Positions 1 to 10,668 of a stretch of DNA of 64,000 nucleotides are shown here, piece by piece. The position numbers were made by a program, and so were the translations under genes. Source of the stretch: Deefgea piscis (lineage in GTDB: Bacteria; Pseudomonadota; Gammaproteobacteria; Burkholderiales; Chitinibacteraceae); the NCBI RefSeq assembly GCF_013284055.1, contig NZ_CP054143.1, positions 2,046,001 through 2,110,000 on the forward strand, given 5' to 3'. Position 1 is the first letter of the stretch. Every line of letters starts with the position of its first letter. Under the pieces are notes generated by a model that saw only the letters and a list, made by a program, of their open reading frames with translations, did no database searches and was not told where the DNA came from.

Positions 1-763
1 GTAAAGCAGGAAAGTCTTGGCTGAGCTCAAGCCGGAATTGATACAACAATTGCAGTACCAAGATCATCACTGCCAATAGACTGGCTAGCGCCCACCAACC
101 GGTGTGTTGCGCGGTTTTTTTGTGTGGTACAAATAAATCGTCATCGCTGAGAATCGGCTGATATTCAGCATTGCTATCAATTTCAACGTGGTTTTGGTTT
201 GGCGCGCTCATCACCGGCTGGCTGGTGTCTTCAGTCGCTGCAGCAGCGGCCAAAGCCAGTTCAATTTCCATTGCCAGTGTCGGGTCTTGTGCTGCGCTTG
301 GTGAAGCGGCCGTTTCAACTTGGCTTTGAGGTTCGCTTTCAGTCTCCAATGCCGGCTCAACATTGCTGCTGTTGTTGCGGGCGAGGACTTCAAATTGGAG
401 TAAATCGATTTCTTGAGCAATATCATCGGGTATATTGCTGTCACCTTTATTGATTAAAGGCTCTGCGTCTATACCTTGTTGATCAGCTTGCGTGTCCAGC
501 GGTTCAAAGACGGTTGCGATGGTCTCTGTTTGATTGAGTTGCTGCTCAGGTTCCACTGGGGGCGCTTGGGCAGGGATACTGCTGATTTCGGCATCGTCGG
601 ACTGGCTTGGCCCATTGCTGGCAATGGGCGCTTGCATAAAATCAGGCGCATGAAACACAAATGCACAGCGACCACAGCGCACTTTGCCTTGATGTGCGCT
701 GAGCTGCTGATCGGTCACCCGAAAGGCGGTGCTGCAATTGGGGCAGCAGGTAATTTGGTTCAT
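1..763 (-). CDS. Zinc-ribbon DUF3426-type membrane protein (3' end outside window)
   Basis: The frame is open from an ATG at 763 to the window edge (254 codons seen), so the C-terminus is missing. Residues 7-10 (CPNC) and 30-33 (CGRC) form the N-terminal zinc ribbon of the MJ0042/DUF3426 family. A long acidic, Gln/Pro/Ala-rich low-complexity stretch follows, then one membrane segment at about residues 223-243 (starts WWALASLLAV). The start lies 16 bases after the prmA stop on the same strand. This pairing behind prmA is common in betaproteobacteria. The molecular role of the family is not established; a cytoplasmic zinc ribbon tethered to the inner membrane is what the sequence shows. Confidence 0.85.
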   Translation of the reverse strand, partial: MNQITCCPNCSTAFRVTDQQLSAHQGKVRCGRCAFVFHAPDFMQAPIASNGPSQSDDAEISSIPAQAPPVEPEQQLNQTETIATVFEPLDTQADQQGIDAEPLINKGDSNIPDDIAQEIDLLQFEVLARNNSSNVEPALETESEPQSQVETAASPSAAQDPTLAMEIELALAAAAATEDTSQPVMSAPNQNHVEIDSNAEYQPILSDDDLFVPHKKTAQHTGWWALASLLAVMILVLQLLYQFRLELSQDFPAL

Positions 764-779
764 GCGCTGACTTCACTCA

Positions 780-1673
780 TTAAGCGGATTTGCGGATACC
801 GGAGAGGCAAACCCAACCTTCGTGCTCGGCGGCTGGCGAAAAATCAAACCATTGGCTGTAAATGGCGATAATTTCATGCGCTTGTTCGGCCAAAATACCC
901 GATAGCACAATCTTGCCACCGATACGGCAACGGCTGGCCAGTAATGGTGCTAATGCTTTGAGTGGATTGGTCAGGATATTGGCAACGACCACGTCGTAGC
1001 TTTTGCTCGGCGCAGCATCAGGCAAATAAAATTGGGCGACAACGTTGTTTTGCTCGGCATTTTGGCGGCTGGCAATCATCGCTTGGGCGTCGATATCCAC
1101 GCCGTCGGTTTCGCCTGCGCCGAGTTTGAGCGCTGAAATCGCCAAAATCCCACTGCCGCAACCGTAATCGAGGACGTTTTCACCGCCAGCAAGGTTGGAA
1201 TCTAGCCATTGCAAACACAGGCGAGTTGTTGGGTGGCTACCGGTACCAAAGGCTAAACCGGGGTCCAGCTGGATGCTTACTGCCGCAGGATCGGGGCATT
1301 CGTGCCATGTTGGGGTAATCCATAGGCGCGGAGAGATTGGGATTGGATCAAATTGCGATTGGGTTAAGCGCACCCAGTCTTGATCGGCTACGTTGATGAT
1401 CTCGAAACTTGGCGCTGGCAGTTGCAGGATTTGCGCTGCGTGCTCAACAATGGTGGCGACATCCATCTCAACATCAAACAGCGCCACCACAATGCTGGTT
1501 TCCCACAATTGATCGACCGGCTCGCCCGGTTCGCCAAAAATAGGCTTTTCAGCATCGGTGCCTGCAGCTGCGTCTTCAATCGACACGGAAAGCGCGCCCA
1601 AATCAAATAAGGTGTCCGAATAGCCTTCTGCTTGTGCAGAATCGGTTGTTAGGCGGAGTTCTTGCCATGCCAT
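780..1673 (-). CDS. prmA: Ribosomal protein L11 methyltransferase
   Basis: PrmA transfers methyl groups from S-adenosylmethionine to ribosomal protein L11 in the cytoplasm. The 297-residue product starts MAWQELRL, as PrmA proteins do. An upstream in-frame ATG at 1721 would add 16 residues, but the ATG at 1673 has an AGGAA ribosome site just before it. Visible motifs are LDPGLAFGTGSHPTT (136-150), the SAM-binding DYGCGSG (169-175) and the ANILTNPL motif (231-238). Length is normal for the family. It is probably co-transcribed with the zinc-ribbon gene downstream. In many betaproteobacteria prmA directly follows accC; here a LysE-type gene and a repeat element lie between them. Confidence 0.96.
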   Translation of the reverse strand: MAWQELRLTTDSAQAEGYSDTLFDLGALSVSIEDAAAGTDAEKPIFGEPGEPVDQLWETSIVVALFDVEMDVATIVEHAAQILQLPAPSFEIINVADQDWVRLTQSQFDPIPISPRLWITPTWHECPDPAAVSIQLDPGLAFGTGSHPTTRLCLQWLDSNLAGGENVLDYGCGSGILAISALKLGAGETDGVDIDAQAMIASRQNAEQNNVVAQFYLPDAAPSKSYDVVVANILTNPLKALAPLLASRCRIGGKIVLSGILAEQAHEIIAIYSQWFDFSPAAEHEGWVCLSGIRKSA

Positions 1674-1798
1674 GATGCTGTTCCTAAGTTCTGTAGGGAC
1701 GTATTTTGCCACGAACCGCACCCTATCGACGAAAAAGCTTTTTGTGCTTGTTTACTTTGCGTCGCAAAAATGTTTAGTTTCAGGAACTAAGGGCATGA

Positions 1799-2404
1799 TT
1801 AAACCAGTACGATGAGTTCGCCATACAGCAAATAAAATGCCGTGAGCGCCATCAATGAAGCCATAGTGCCGTTAAACAATTTGAGGTTTTTTGGCACCAG
1901 CAAATGGTGGCGTAATGCGTCGCCCAGCCAAGCCCATATGGCAATACAGGGTAAATTGATCAAAGCGCAAATCAGCGCCAAACTCAGCACTGCGCCCAGA
2001 TTGGCTGGCCCGTGTGGCAAAAATAAAATCACCGTATTGATGACCATCACCCATGCTTTGGGGTTAATCCATTGAAACGCCGCTGCGGCCCAAAACGACA
2101 TCGGCCGCGCGACTTGTTTGCCTTCGGGTGAGGCCGAGCGCCAAATCTGCCATGACAACCACAGTAAATAAGCGCAACCGATGACGCCCAAAATCGGCCG
2201 AACGCTACTGAGCACAGCCATCACCCATGCCAAAAACATCCCGACTAAAAACACCTGCACCGCATGGCCAATACTAATTCCCAGCATATGCGGTAGGGTG
2301 CGGCGAAAACCAAAATTGCCACCCGAAGCGGCGAGCATTAAATTATTCGGTCCCGGCGTGACCGACATGATGGCGACATAAGTTAGTAATGCAATGTTTA
2401 GCAC
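1799..2404 (-). CDS. LysE/RhtB family amino-acid exporter
   Basis: The product of about 201 residues is hydrophobic with about six membrane segments. It carries the family signature near its N-terminus (SVTPGPNNLMLAASGGNFG). LysE/RhtB proteins export amino acids or derivatives across the inner membrane; the substrate cannot be read from sequence. I chose the GTG at 2404 because GAGG lies five bases before it. The alternative GTG at 2410 overlaps that ribosome site and adds two residues. The gene sits alone between accC and prmA, with 125 bases to prmA. Confidence 0.88.
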   Translation of the reverse strand: MLNIALLTYVAIMSVTPGPNNLMLAASGGNFGFRRTLPHMLGISIGHAVQVFLVGMFLAWVMAVLSSVRPILGVIGCAYLLWLSWQIWRSASPEGKQVARPMSFWAAAAFQWINPKAWVMVINTVILFLPHGPANLGAVLSLALICALINLPCIAIWAWLGDALRHHLLVPKNLKLFNGTMASLMALTAFYLLYGELIVLV

Positions 2405-2648
2405 AAGCACCTCGGCAAGATAATGAGCTGAAATAGTAGGGGGAATTACAGTGGCATGACAGAGGCATTGCCGCGGTAAATTGAGGGTTACAGTTTGATT
2501 GATCGTGAGGTGCAGATGTACTGGACTGGTTTTTCAGTCCCAAGTCGATGAGGGTGGGATAGCCGCGATGCTCAATTTGAATGTCCGCGTTTTTGATGAG
2601 GTATTCATCCGCAGCCGATATCGATGGCGGGCTAGGGCCCAATACGGT

Positions 2649-2913
2649 GTTCAGATTTGGTGTTGATGCTGTGCCGCGCTCGTCGAGCTGGGGCTTAAAA
2701 TCCCGTCTAAGCGCACCGAGTGAGGAGAGAGACAAACGGGTTTATCGTTTGGCTCACGACAATCGAGGGCACAGCGGAGCTGGGCGCGCTCGGGTCGCCT
2801 TTCTTTTCCCCCATTTTCTTTGGCGAATCAAAGAAAATGGGGTCCCCGTCGCGGACTGCGACTGTAAAACAATGTGCCGCAGGCACTTAAAACCAGCAAC
2901 ACGTAATCTGAAC
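2649..2913. repeat. MITE-like element, full-length copy 1 (265 bp)
   Basis: The ends are GTTCAGATTTGGTGTT (2649-2664) and AACACGTAATCTGAAC (2898-2913), inverted repeats matching at about 14 of 16 positions. Most of the interior matches the 264-bp copy at 36531-36794. It contains a perfect 14-bp hairpin (2809-2822 with 2829-2842, loop GCGAAT). There is no transposase. Open frames across it are repeat sequence and not genes. It lies in the accC-lysE gap. I see no clear target-site duplication. Confidence 0.8.
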
Positions 2914-2941
2914 AGCACCGTTGGTTTGCCAAGGGCAAAAT

Positions 2942-2969
2942 AAAAAACGGAGCCCTTGGGCTCCGTTTT
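2942..2969 (-). terminator. Terminator of the accBC operon
   Basis: The stem AACGGAGCCC / GGGCTCCGTT is followed on the minus strand by a T-run. It lies just beyond the accC stop codon. Confidence 0.85.
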
Positions 2970-2987
2970 CTAGGGTTACAGCGAGGT

Positions 2988-4367
2988 TTACTGCGATGCG
3001 GCTGTTTTTTCCGCGATCAATTTGCGAATTTCCGGCATTTGATGCTCAAGGTAATGAATGCTGGTTTCACCTTTGATAAATTCAGCATCCACCAAGAGCT
3101 GTTGATGCAATGGGATATTGGTTGAAATCCCTTGCACTACCATTTCGGACAAAGCGATGCGCATTTTCGCAATCGCTTGCTCACGGGTGTCACCGTAAGT
3201 AATGATTTTGCCAATCATACTGTCATAGTTTGGCGGCACAAAATAGCCTTGATACACGTGCGAATCAACCCGAACGCCTGGGCCACCCGGCGTGTGATAC
3301 GTGGTAATCCGGCCTGGACTTGGGAAGAAGTTCAGCGGATCTTCGGCATTGATCCGGCATTCAATGGCATGACCGTGGATTTTAACGTCCGCTTGGGTGT
3401 AGCTCAGTGGTAAGTTGGCAGCGACACGAATTTGCTCTTGCACAATATCGATGCCGGTAATGAGCTCAGTCACTGGATGCTCAACTTGTACGCGCGTATT
3501 CATCTCAATAAAGAAGAACTCGCCGTTTTCATACAAGAATTCAAATGTACCTGCACCGCGATAGCCCATACGGCGGCAAGCTTCGGCGCAAGATTCACCG
3601 ATGCGCTCGCGCTGCTCTTGGGTAATGCCTGGTGCTGGCGCTTCTTCGAGTACTTTTTGGTGGCGACGTTGCATAGAGCAATCGCGCTCGCCCAAATAAA
3701 TCGCATTGCCGTGCTGGTCGGCCAAAATTTGGATTTCGATATGGCGTGGGTTTTGCAAATAGCGTTCCATATATACCACTGGATTGCCAAATGCTGCGCC
3801 AGCTTCGGCTTGCGTCATTGCTACTGCGGCCAGCAAGTCTTCTTCGCGCTCAACCACGCGCATACCGCGACCACCACCACCACCAGCGGCTTTGATGATG
3901 ACCGGATAGCCCACTTTGCGGCCAATCTTAATCATTTCATCGCCATCATCAGGCAAAGCGCCGTCAGAACCCGGAACGCAAGGTACGCCAGCTTCTTTCA
4001 TTGCGTCTTTAGCCGACACTTTGTCGCCCATTAAACGAATGGTTTCTGGGCGTGGGCCGATAAATACAAAGCCCGATTCTTCGACTCTTTGTGCAAAATC
4101 AGCGTTTTCAGAAAGAAAACCGTAGCCCGGGTGAATTGCTTCGGCTTCAGTCACTTCGGCCGCAGAAATTAACGCCGCCATATTCAGGTAGCTTTGCGCA
4201 GAAGGATTAGGACCGATACAAACTGACTCATCCGCCAGCTTGACGTATTTGGCTTCGCGGTCGATTTCTGAGTGAACCACAACGGTTTTGATGCCCATTT
4301 CACGGCAGGCACGCAAGATACGTAGTGCAATCTCGCCGCGATTGGCAATGAGGATTTTTTTAAACAT
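2988..4367 (-). CDS. accC: Acetyl-CoA carboxylase, biotin carboxylase subunit
   Basis: AccC carboxylates the biotin carried on AccB using ATP and bicarbonate, the first half-reaction of malonyl-CoA synthesis for fatty acids. The 459-residue protein has the biotin carboxylase order: N-terminal domain ([10 protein letters not shown], 6-15), glycine-rich ATP-grasp loop (AGGGGGRG, 161-168) and active-site [14 protein letters not shown] (288-301). Full family length. The start is preceded by CGGAG. It lies 77 bases downstream of accB on the same strand and is followed by a strong terminator, so accB-accC form one operon. Confidence 0.98.
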   Translation of the reverse strand: MFKKILIANRGEIALRILRACREMGIKTVVVHSEIDREAKYVKLADESVCIGPNPSAQSYLNMAALISAAEVTEAEAIHPGYGFLSENADFAQRVEESGFVFIGPRPETIRLMGDKVSAKDAMKEAGVPCVPGSDGALPDDGDEMIKIGRKVGYPVIIKAAGGGGGRGMRVVEREEDLLAAVAMTQAEAGAAFGNPVVYMERYLQNPRHIEIQILADQHGNAIYLGERDCSMQRRHQKVLEEAPAPGITQEQRERIGESCAEACRRMGYRGAGTFEFLYENGEFFFIEMNTRVQVEHPVTELITGIDIVQEQIRVAANLPLSYTQADVKIHGHAIECRINAEDPLNFFPSPGRITTYHTPGGPGVRVDSHVYQGYFVPPNYDSMIGKIITYGDTREQAIAKMRIALSEMVVQGISTNIPLHQQLLVDAEFIKGETSIHYLEHQMPEIRKLIAEKTAASQ

Positions 4368-4444
4368 AGGTACTCCGTGATCAGTGAGTGAGGGCTGAGG
4401 TGGGGCTGATATACCCCATTCCTTAGCCCTTGCATCTCACAGAA

Positions 4445-4909
4445 TTAGCCAATAATAAACATTGGTTCGCCATATTCAACGGGCTGACCGTTTTCTACCA
4501 AGATGGCTTTAATCACGCCGCTGTGTTCAGCTTCGATTTCATTCAATAATTTCATTGCTTCGATAATACAAATCGTTTGACCCGCAGTCACGCTTTGGCC
4601 AACTTCTACAAATGGTTTGGCATCTGGGCTCGATGAGCGATAGAAAGAGCCAACCATTGGTGATTTTTGAGTGTTGCCTGAAACCACCGGTGCCGCAGCT
4701 TCGCTGGCTTCAACCGTCACAGCAGGTGCTGGAGCAGGAGCGGCAGCTTGTTGCTGGGCTGGAACATGATATTGCATCGGTTGCATATATTGTGCGTTGG
4801 CAACGGTGCGGGTGATGCGTACTTTTTCTTCGCCTTCAGTAACTTCTAATTCGGCAATGCCTGATTCTTCAACTAAGTCGATGAGTTTTTTAAGTTTACG
4901 TAGATCCAT
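4445..4909 (-). CDS. accB: Biotin carboxyl carrier protein of acetyl-CoA carboxylase
   Basis: AccB carries the biotin that AccC carboxylates and the carboxyltransferase discharges. The 154 residues show the typical layout: a conserved N-terminal helix ([17 protein letters not shown]), an Ala/Pro/Gln-rich linker (about 45-80) and a C-terminal biotinyl domain. Biotin attaches at K120 in [18 protein letters not shown] precedes the start. It is first in the accB-accC operon, and aroQ lies 142 bases upstream on the same strand. Confidence 0.98.
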   Translation of the reverse strand: MDLRKLKKLIDLVEESGIAELEVTEGEEKVRITRTVANAQYMQPMQYHVPAQQQAAAPAPAPAVTVEASEAAAPVVSGNTQKSPMVGSFYRSSSPDAKPFVEVGQSVTAGQTICIIEAMKLLNEIEAEHSGVIKAILVENGQPVEYGEPMFIIG

Positions 4910-5051
4910 GTTGCAATCCCCTCTGAAAGGTCAAATGGGTGTCCTGTCGTGCAGGCCACCTTATGGTTTAAACAAATGTGTGTCAGTAAAAGTCGGTCTT
5001 GTTTTGCCGTACTGTGCTTGGTTGTTGGTCAGAAAACGGCTGTTTAGCCTT

Positions 5052-5507
5052 TTATTTGGCCGATTTTAAGCGGTCGATGACAAACTCGAGTGCATAGGCA
5101 TAGCCTTTAGCCCCGAGGCCGCAGATCACGCCAATGGCGAGATCAGAAAAATAGGAGTGATGACGGAAGGTTTCCCGTGCATGTACATTCGACAGATGTA
5201 CTTCGACAAAAGGCACTTTGACACCAGCCAAAGCATCACGAATCGCCACACTGGTATGCGTGAACGCAGCAGGGTTGATCACGATATAATCTGTGCCGTC
5301 TTGTAAAGTGGCATGGATGCGTTCGATGATTTCGTATTCGCGATTGGACTGAAAAGTCTCGACTGAAACTTTTTGGCTAGCACCCAAGTCAATCAACTGT
5401 TGATTGATGCTGGCCAATGTACTGCTACCGTAATGTTGGGGTTCACGTAGTCCGAGTAAATTAAGGTTGGGGCCATGCAAAACCAGAATTTTACCGATAT
5501 CGGCCAT
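5052..5507 (-). CDS. aroQ: Type II 3-dehydroquinate dehydratase
   Basis: AroQ converts 3-dehydroquinate to 3-dehydroshikimate in the shikimate pathway. The 151-residue size and motifs fit the type II dodecameric enzyme: [12 protein letters not shown] (8-19), an active-site Tyr in REPQHYG (Y26) and the substrate-binding [11 protein letters not shown] (102-112). AAGGAG precedes the ATG. It lies just upstream of accB on the same strand, a common arrangement in proteobacteria. The 142-base gap could hold a separate accB promoter, but I could not define one. Confidence 0.97.
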   Translation of the reverse strand: MADIGKILVLHGPNLNLLGLREPQHYGSSTLASINQQLIDLGASQKVSVETFQSNREYEIIERIHATLQDGTDYIVINPAAFTHTSVAIRDALAGVKVPFVEVHLSNVHARETFRHHSYFSDLAIGVICGLGAKGYAYALEFVIDRLKSAK

Positions 5508-5714
5508 TCGCGAACTCCTTGTAACACAATGTAATCGACGGAGTTTGCCGCAAGTTCTGCGAACTTGTCCAGAAAAAGCGTGCTTTTTCTTTTTTACTGA
5601 GGGTGTAAACGATTGTTTTAAATCGTGCCTACGTCAATGTTGGCGCGGCTTATATCGATGTTTGCTGATACAATCTTGTAGTTTTGCTACATATGCGACG
5701 AAGGCGTTTTTTTA

Positions 5715-6734
5715 ATGCAGATTGCCGATTTTGATTACCATTTGCCCGATCAATTGATCGCGCAGTTCCCTCCTGAGGTGCGTGGCGCGAGTCGTTTGCT
5801 ACATATTGACGGTCAAACGCGACAAGATACGCTATTTGGCGCTTTGCCGAATTTTTTGCGTGCTGGCGATCTTTTGGTGTTTAACGACACCAAGGTGATT
5901 AAAGCGCGTTTATTTGGTGAAAAAGCCAGTGGCGGTAAAATTGAAGCGCTGGTTGAACGGGTTTTAGACCAACATACGGCTTTGGCGCACGTTAAAGCAT
6001 CTAAAGCGCCCAAGGCCGGAACGATTTTGCATTTTCAAGGCGGCTTCACCGCCGAAATGGTCGAGCGCCAAGGCGATTTATTTAAATTGCGCTTTGAAGG
6101 CGACTTGAGCGTGTTTGAAATTTTGGAGCAATCGGGCTTATTGCCATTGCCACCCTATATTACCCATGTGCCCGACGATGAAGATGCTAAGCGTTATCAA
6201 ACCGTTTACGCACGTGACCCCGGTGCAGTGGCGGCGCCAACGGCGGGCTTACACTTTACCGATGATTTATTAGCGCAAATTCGTGCCATGGGCGTGGATA
6301 CGGCGTTTTTGACTTTGCATGTTGGTGCTGGCACGTTTATGCCGGTGCGCGTTGATGATATTAGTGAACACACCATGCATCATGAACGGTACTTTATTCC
6401 GCCAGCGACGATTGAGCTGATTTTGGCGACCAAGGCACGCGGTGGCCGGGTGATTGCTGTGGGAACAACCAGTTTGCGCGCGCTAGAAGCCTCGTCACAG
6501 CAAGGCTTGTTGGCTGAGCCGGTGGGCGATACCGATATTTTTATTACGCCAGGTTTTGAATTTAAAGTGGTTGATCGCTTGATTACTAACTTTCATTTAC
6601 CCAAATCAACGTTATTAATGCTTGTGGCAGCCTTTATTGGATTTGATACCATGCGCGCAGCGTATGAACATGCAGTGAGCAATGAATATCGCTTCTTTAG
6701 TTATGGCGATGCGATGTTGTTAGAACGAAAGTAA
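5715..6734 (+). CDS. queA: S-adenosylmethionine:tRNA ribosyltransferase-isomerase
   Basis: QueA moves the ribosyl part of S-adenosylmethionine onto 7-aminomethyl-7-deazaguanine in tRNA, giving epoxyqueuosine. The 339-residue protein begins [19 protein letters not shown] and contains the family signatures [36 protein letters not shown] and [13 protein letters not shown] in order. Length matches the family. GAAGG precedes the start. It is followed by tgt on the same strand after 133 bases that hold a palindromic repeat, so the pair is functionally linked. The two genes may still be transcribed partly apart. Confidence 0.97.
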   Translation: MQIADFDYHLPDQLIAQFPPEVRGASRLLHIDGQTRQDTLFGALPNFLRAGDLLVFNDTKVIKARLFGEKASGGKIEALVERVLDQHTALAHVKASKAPKAGTILHFQGGFTAEMVERQGDLFKLRFEGDLSVFEILEQSGLLPLPPYITHVPDDEDAKRYQTVYARDPGAVAAPTAGLHFTDDLLAQIRAMGVDTAFLTLHVGAGTFMPVRVDDISEHTMHHERYFIPPATIELILATKARGGRVIAVGTTSLRALEASSQQGLLAEPVGDTDIFITPGFEFKVVDRLITNFHLPKSTLLMLVAAFIGFDTMRAAYEHAVSNEYRFFSYGDAMLLERK

Positions 6735-6744
6735 AAAAATTTGA

Positions 6745-7980
<1,236 letters not shown>

Positions 7981-8004
7981 GCCATTTATTGCTGCAGCAT
8001 TGCT

Positions 8005-8029
8005 AAAGCCACCGCAAGGTGGCTTTTTT
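8005..8029 (+). terminator. Terminator after tgt
   Basis: The stem AGCCACC / GGTGGCT with loop GCAA is followed by six T residues, 24 bases after the tgt stop. Confidence 0.85.
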
Positions 8030-8189
8030 GCGTATGGATTAAGTCAGTCTAAATTAAGCTATGCTGGGTTTGATGTCGCGCTAACCCATGTGGATCGATG
8101 GCGTACTGCATTGAGTTTTGCTGGTACGCCAGCGCCAGCACTTAAATCAGGTGTAAAGACCTTTATTGTTTCGCTGAGTGAGACGAAAA

Positions 8190-9542
8190 ATGGCTGCAAC
8201 TTTAAAACTAGCGGAGTTATTGGGTTCACTCAGCTACGCCTTGGATCTGACTGAAGGACAGCCTGAAGGGCATTGTGTGCGTTGTTGCTGGATTGGCGTG
8301 CATATTGGCCGGCAAATTGGCATGGCAGAGGACGAGATTTGGGCTTTGTATTACACCTTGCTATTAAAAGACTTGGGTTGCAGTAGCAATGCGGCGCGCA
8401 TTTGCGAGCTGTATTTGGTCGATGATCAGCACTTTAAGCATGATTTCAAATTGGTCGGCAATAATTTATCGCAAGTTTTAGGCTTTGTGTTTGAGCATAC
8501 CGGCAAAAATGAAAACTGGACCCAGCGCTTAACTGCGATTTTAAATATTTTGCGTAATGGCGAACAAATAGCCCAAGAACTCATTCAAACGCGCTGTGAT
8601 CGTGGCGCGCGCATTGCCCGGCAGCTGCGTTTTCCTGAATCCGTAGCCCAAGGGATACATTCTTTAGATGAGCATTGGGATGGTAGCGGCCGACCAGAAG
8701 GTTTGCGTGGTAATGCGATTCCAATCCACGCGCGAATCGCCTTATTATCCCAAGTGATTGATGTATTTCATTTCTCGCACGGCGCGGATGCCGCCCGTTT
8801 AGAAATTCAGCAGCGTGCTGGCGTGTGGTTTGACCCTGAATTGGTGGCGGCGTTTAATGTGGTCGGCCAAGACGCGGCATTTTGGCAGGTGTTAAACGAC
8901 CCCAATATTGATCAAATCGTGCAGGCACTGGAACCGGCGCAATGGACGCGGCCCGTAGATGAAGCCTATATGGATGATATTGCCTCGGCATTTGGTCAAG
9001 TGGTGGATGCCAAAAGCCCGTTTACCGCTGGGCATAGCGAACGGGTGGGCTTTTATGCCAATTTAATCGCCCAAGAAATGGGTTTTTCTGCCGAGCGTTG
9101 CCAGTGGATTACCCGCGCCGCGTTATTGCACGACGTCGGCAAACTCGGGGTGAGTAGCCGTATTTTGGAGAAACCGGGCCGATTAACCGAGGAAGAGTTT
9201 CGTGCGGTACAACAGCACGCCAGTTTAACTGAGACTATTTTGGGAAAAATTGCGCAGTTTGCTGAATTGGCCGTTGTCGCCGGCGCCCATCACGAGTGAT
9301 TAGATGGTCATGGCTACCCTAAAAAAATCAGTGGCGCAGCGATTGGTATGGAAACGCGCATTATCACCGTGGCCGATATTTTTGACGCCATCAGTGCCGA
9401 GCGCCCGTATCACGCCGCCAATTCGCCAGAAAAAACCATTGAGATTATGCGCGGCATGGTGGGATCAGCCATTGATGCTGAATGTTTTGCCGCATTGCAA
9501 AATGTATTGATTCGAGAGCGAGCGCCACTTGCGGTGCTTTAA
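8190..9542 (+). pseudogene. HD-GYP domain protein interrupted by an in-frame TGA
   Basis: From the ATG at 8190 the frame encodes an N-terminal half with a degenerate HD-like region (HCVRCC...LLLKDLG), then a C-terminal HD-GYP domain: HSERVGFYANLIAQ, LLHDVGKLGV and VAGAHHE. A TGA at 9297-9299 stops it inside the HD-GYP signature. Reading past it in the same frame gives LDGHGYPKKISG and ADIFDAISAERPYH, the rest of the domain, to a stop at 9540. The family signature is HHERxDGxGYP, so one CGA to TGA change explains the break. HD-GYP proteins hydrolyse cyclic di-GMP. The product is likely inactive unless the stop is read through or is a sequencing error. A GTG at 8178 is an alternative start. Confidence 0.85.
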
Positions 9543-9705
9543 TGGTCATTGCTGGCGGTGACGCCAGCCCAAAATCGCGTAAGCAGCAAAAACTTCACCA
9601 TTAATAAGCCCTAAGGGTTTGCCTGTAGCCGTTTGCCGTGAATGAATTTAAACCCTGCGCTAAGTGTTGTAGATAGGGGAAGCTAGATTGAGCTTGTGCT
9701 GCTTT

Positions 9706-9719
9706 TTGATGTGGATCAA
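9706..9719 (+). promoter_or_regulatory. FNR/ANR-type box upstream of bacteriohemerythrin
   Basis: TTGAT-GTGG-ATCAA matches the FNR consensus TTGATnnnnATCAA at every fixed position. Its centre is about 58 bases before the ATG at 9771. A TATGGC at 9745 would place it near -44, close to an activating position. The match is seen directly; control by oxygen is inferred from the known FNR family. Confidence 0.7.
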
Positions 9720-9770
9720 AGAGTGGCAGTGCGGCGCTGGGCAGTATGGCGGCTTCTGAGGGAGTCAGCG

Positions 9771-10220
9771 ATGAGTTTATTGATTGAATGGAATGATACG
9801 TTATCGGTCGGGATTCAAGAGATTGATGAGCAGCATAAAGTGCTGGTGAATTTATTAAATGAATTACACGATGCCATTCGCCAGCATCATGGTCGTGAGG
9901 CCTCGGTGGAGATTTTGCAGCGTTTGGCCGATTACACCCGTATCCACTTCACGGTAGAAGAAAGCTTGATGCGGATTTTGGGCTATCCCGATTATGAAAC
10001 GCATAAGCAGCACCATGAAGAATTGATTGGGCAAATGGTAGATTTGCAATCCAGACTCAATCAAGGTGAAGCGGTATCTTTTGAGCTGCTGCACTTTTTA
10101 CGCAATTGGTTAACGCGGCATATTATGGAGGCCGACCAACGCTATGTTGAGCATTTCTTATCGCGCGGCGTGCAAAAAACCTGGCAAAAGAAAGGCTGGT
10201 TAGAACGTTTTTGGTCTTGA
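9771..10220 (+). CDS. Bacteriohemerythrin
   Basis: A cytoplasmic di-iron oxygen-binding protein of 149 residues. All seven expected iron ligands are present: H22 (IDEQH), H59 and E63 (HFTVEE), H78 and H82 (HKQHH), H117 and D122 (RHIMEAD). The start is set by GAGGGAG shortly before the ATG at 9771; an upstream frame from 9696 lacks family similarity. Single-domain bacteriohemerythrins bind O2 and are linked to microaerobic respiration or oxygen sensing. The perfect FNR-type box upstream supports oxygen-dependent expression. A bidirectional terminator follows. Confidence 0.95.
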   Translation: MSLLIEWNDTLSVGIQEIDEQHKVLVNLLNELHDAIRQHHGREASVEILQRLADYTRIHFTVEESLMRILGYPDYETHKQHHEELIGQMVDLQSRLNQGEAVSFELLHFLRNWLTRHIMEADQRYVEHFLSRGVQKTWQKKGWLERFWS

Positions 10221-10250
10221 TCGCCAATCGTATACCGGTGGTGATGCCGA

Positions 10251-10284
10251 AAAAAAAAACGCACAGCGGGCTGTGCGTTTTTTA
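10251..10284. terminator. Bidirectional terminator
   Basis: The stem ACGCACAGC / GCTGTGCGT is flanked by an A-run on the left and a T-run on the right. It serves the bacteriohemerythrin gene and the convergent small membrane gene. Confidence 0.85.
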
Positions 10285-10312
10285 TTGCGACCTGTAGGCG
10301 GCCTTTACCGCA

Positions 10313-10531
10313 TCACGCGGATTGATCGTTATTGTTATTCACGATCTTTTTGGCGGGTTTGGCTGGCGAGAAATACTCAGCATGGGTATACAGCTGTAAA
10401 TTAAAATGCGCCTGATCATCGCGGTAATCAACACGCGGCGCATCGGCGCTATGATGAAAAGTCCACCAGCAATAGATTAAATATACTGCGCCAGCCAAGA
10501 TTAAAGCCCAAGTGATCCAGATACCGATCAT
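10313..10531 (-). CDS. Small single-pass membrane protein, unknown
   Basis: This 72-residue product has a hydrophobic N-terminal segment (about 4-23, WITWALILAGAVYLIYCWW) and a polar tail with several His, Asp and Asn residues. I do not recognise the family. The start MIGIWITW at 10531 is the only reasonable one. It faces bacteriohemerythrin across a shared terminator. An envelope or respiratory accessory role is possible, but the sequence alone does not show it. Confidence 0.6.
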   Translation of the reverse strand: MIGIWITWALILAGAVYLIYCWWTFHHSADAPRVDYRDDQAHFNLQLYTHAEYFSPAKPAKKIVNNNNDQSA

Positions 10532-10668
10532 GATCCATGCTCCGCAGTCAATAATCAGTCAGCTTAGTAAAAGATATGTCGAAAGCAAGTAGTTTGCTTA
10601 CCGTTCTTTCTATTGCGACTGAAACGAACTAGGTTGCGATGGAATCATCATCGATACTGGCGCCAGTA

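Noticed and set aside
2581-2943. Open frame of 120 codons across the repeat element
   Set aside because: It lies inside the MITE-like element; related frames occur in the other copies only because the DNA is repeated. No ribosome site or protein-like start.
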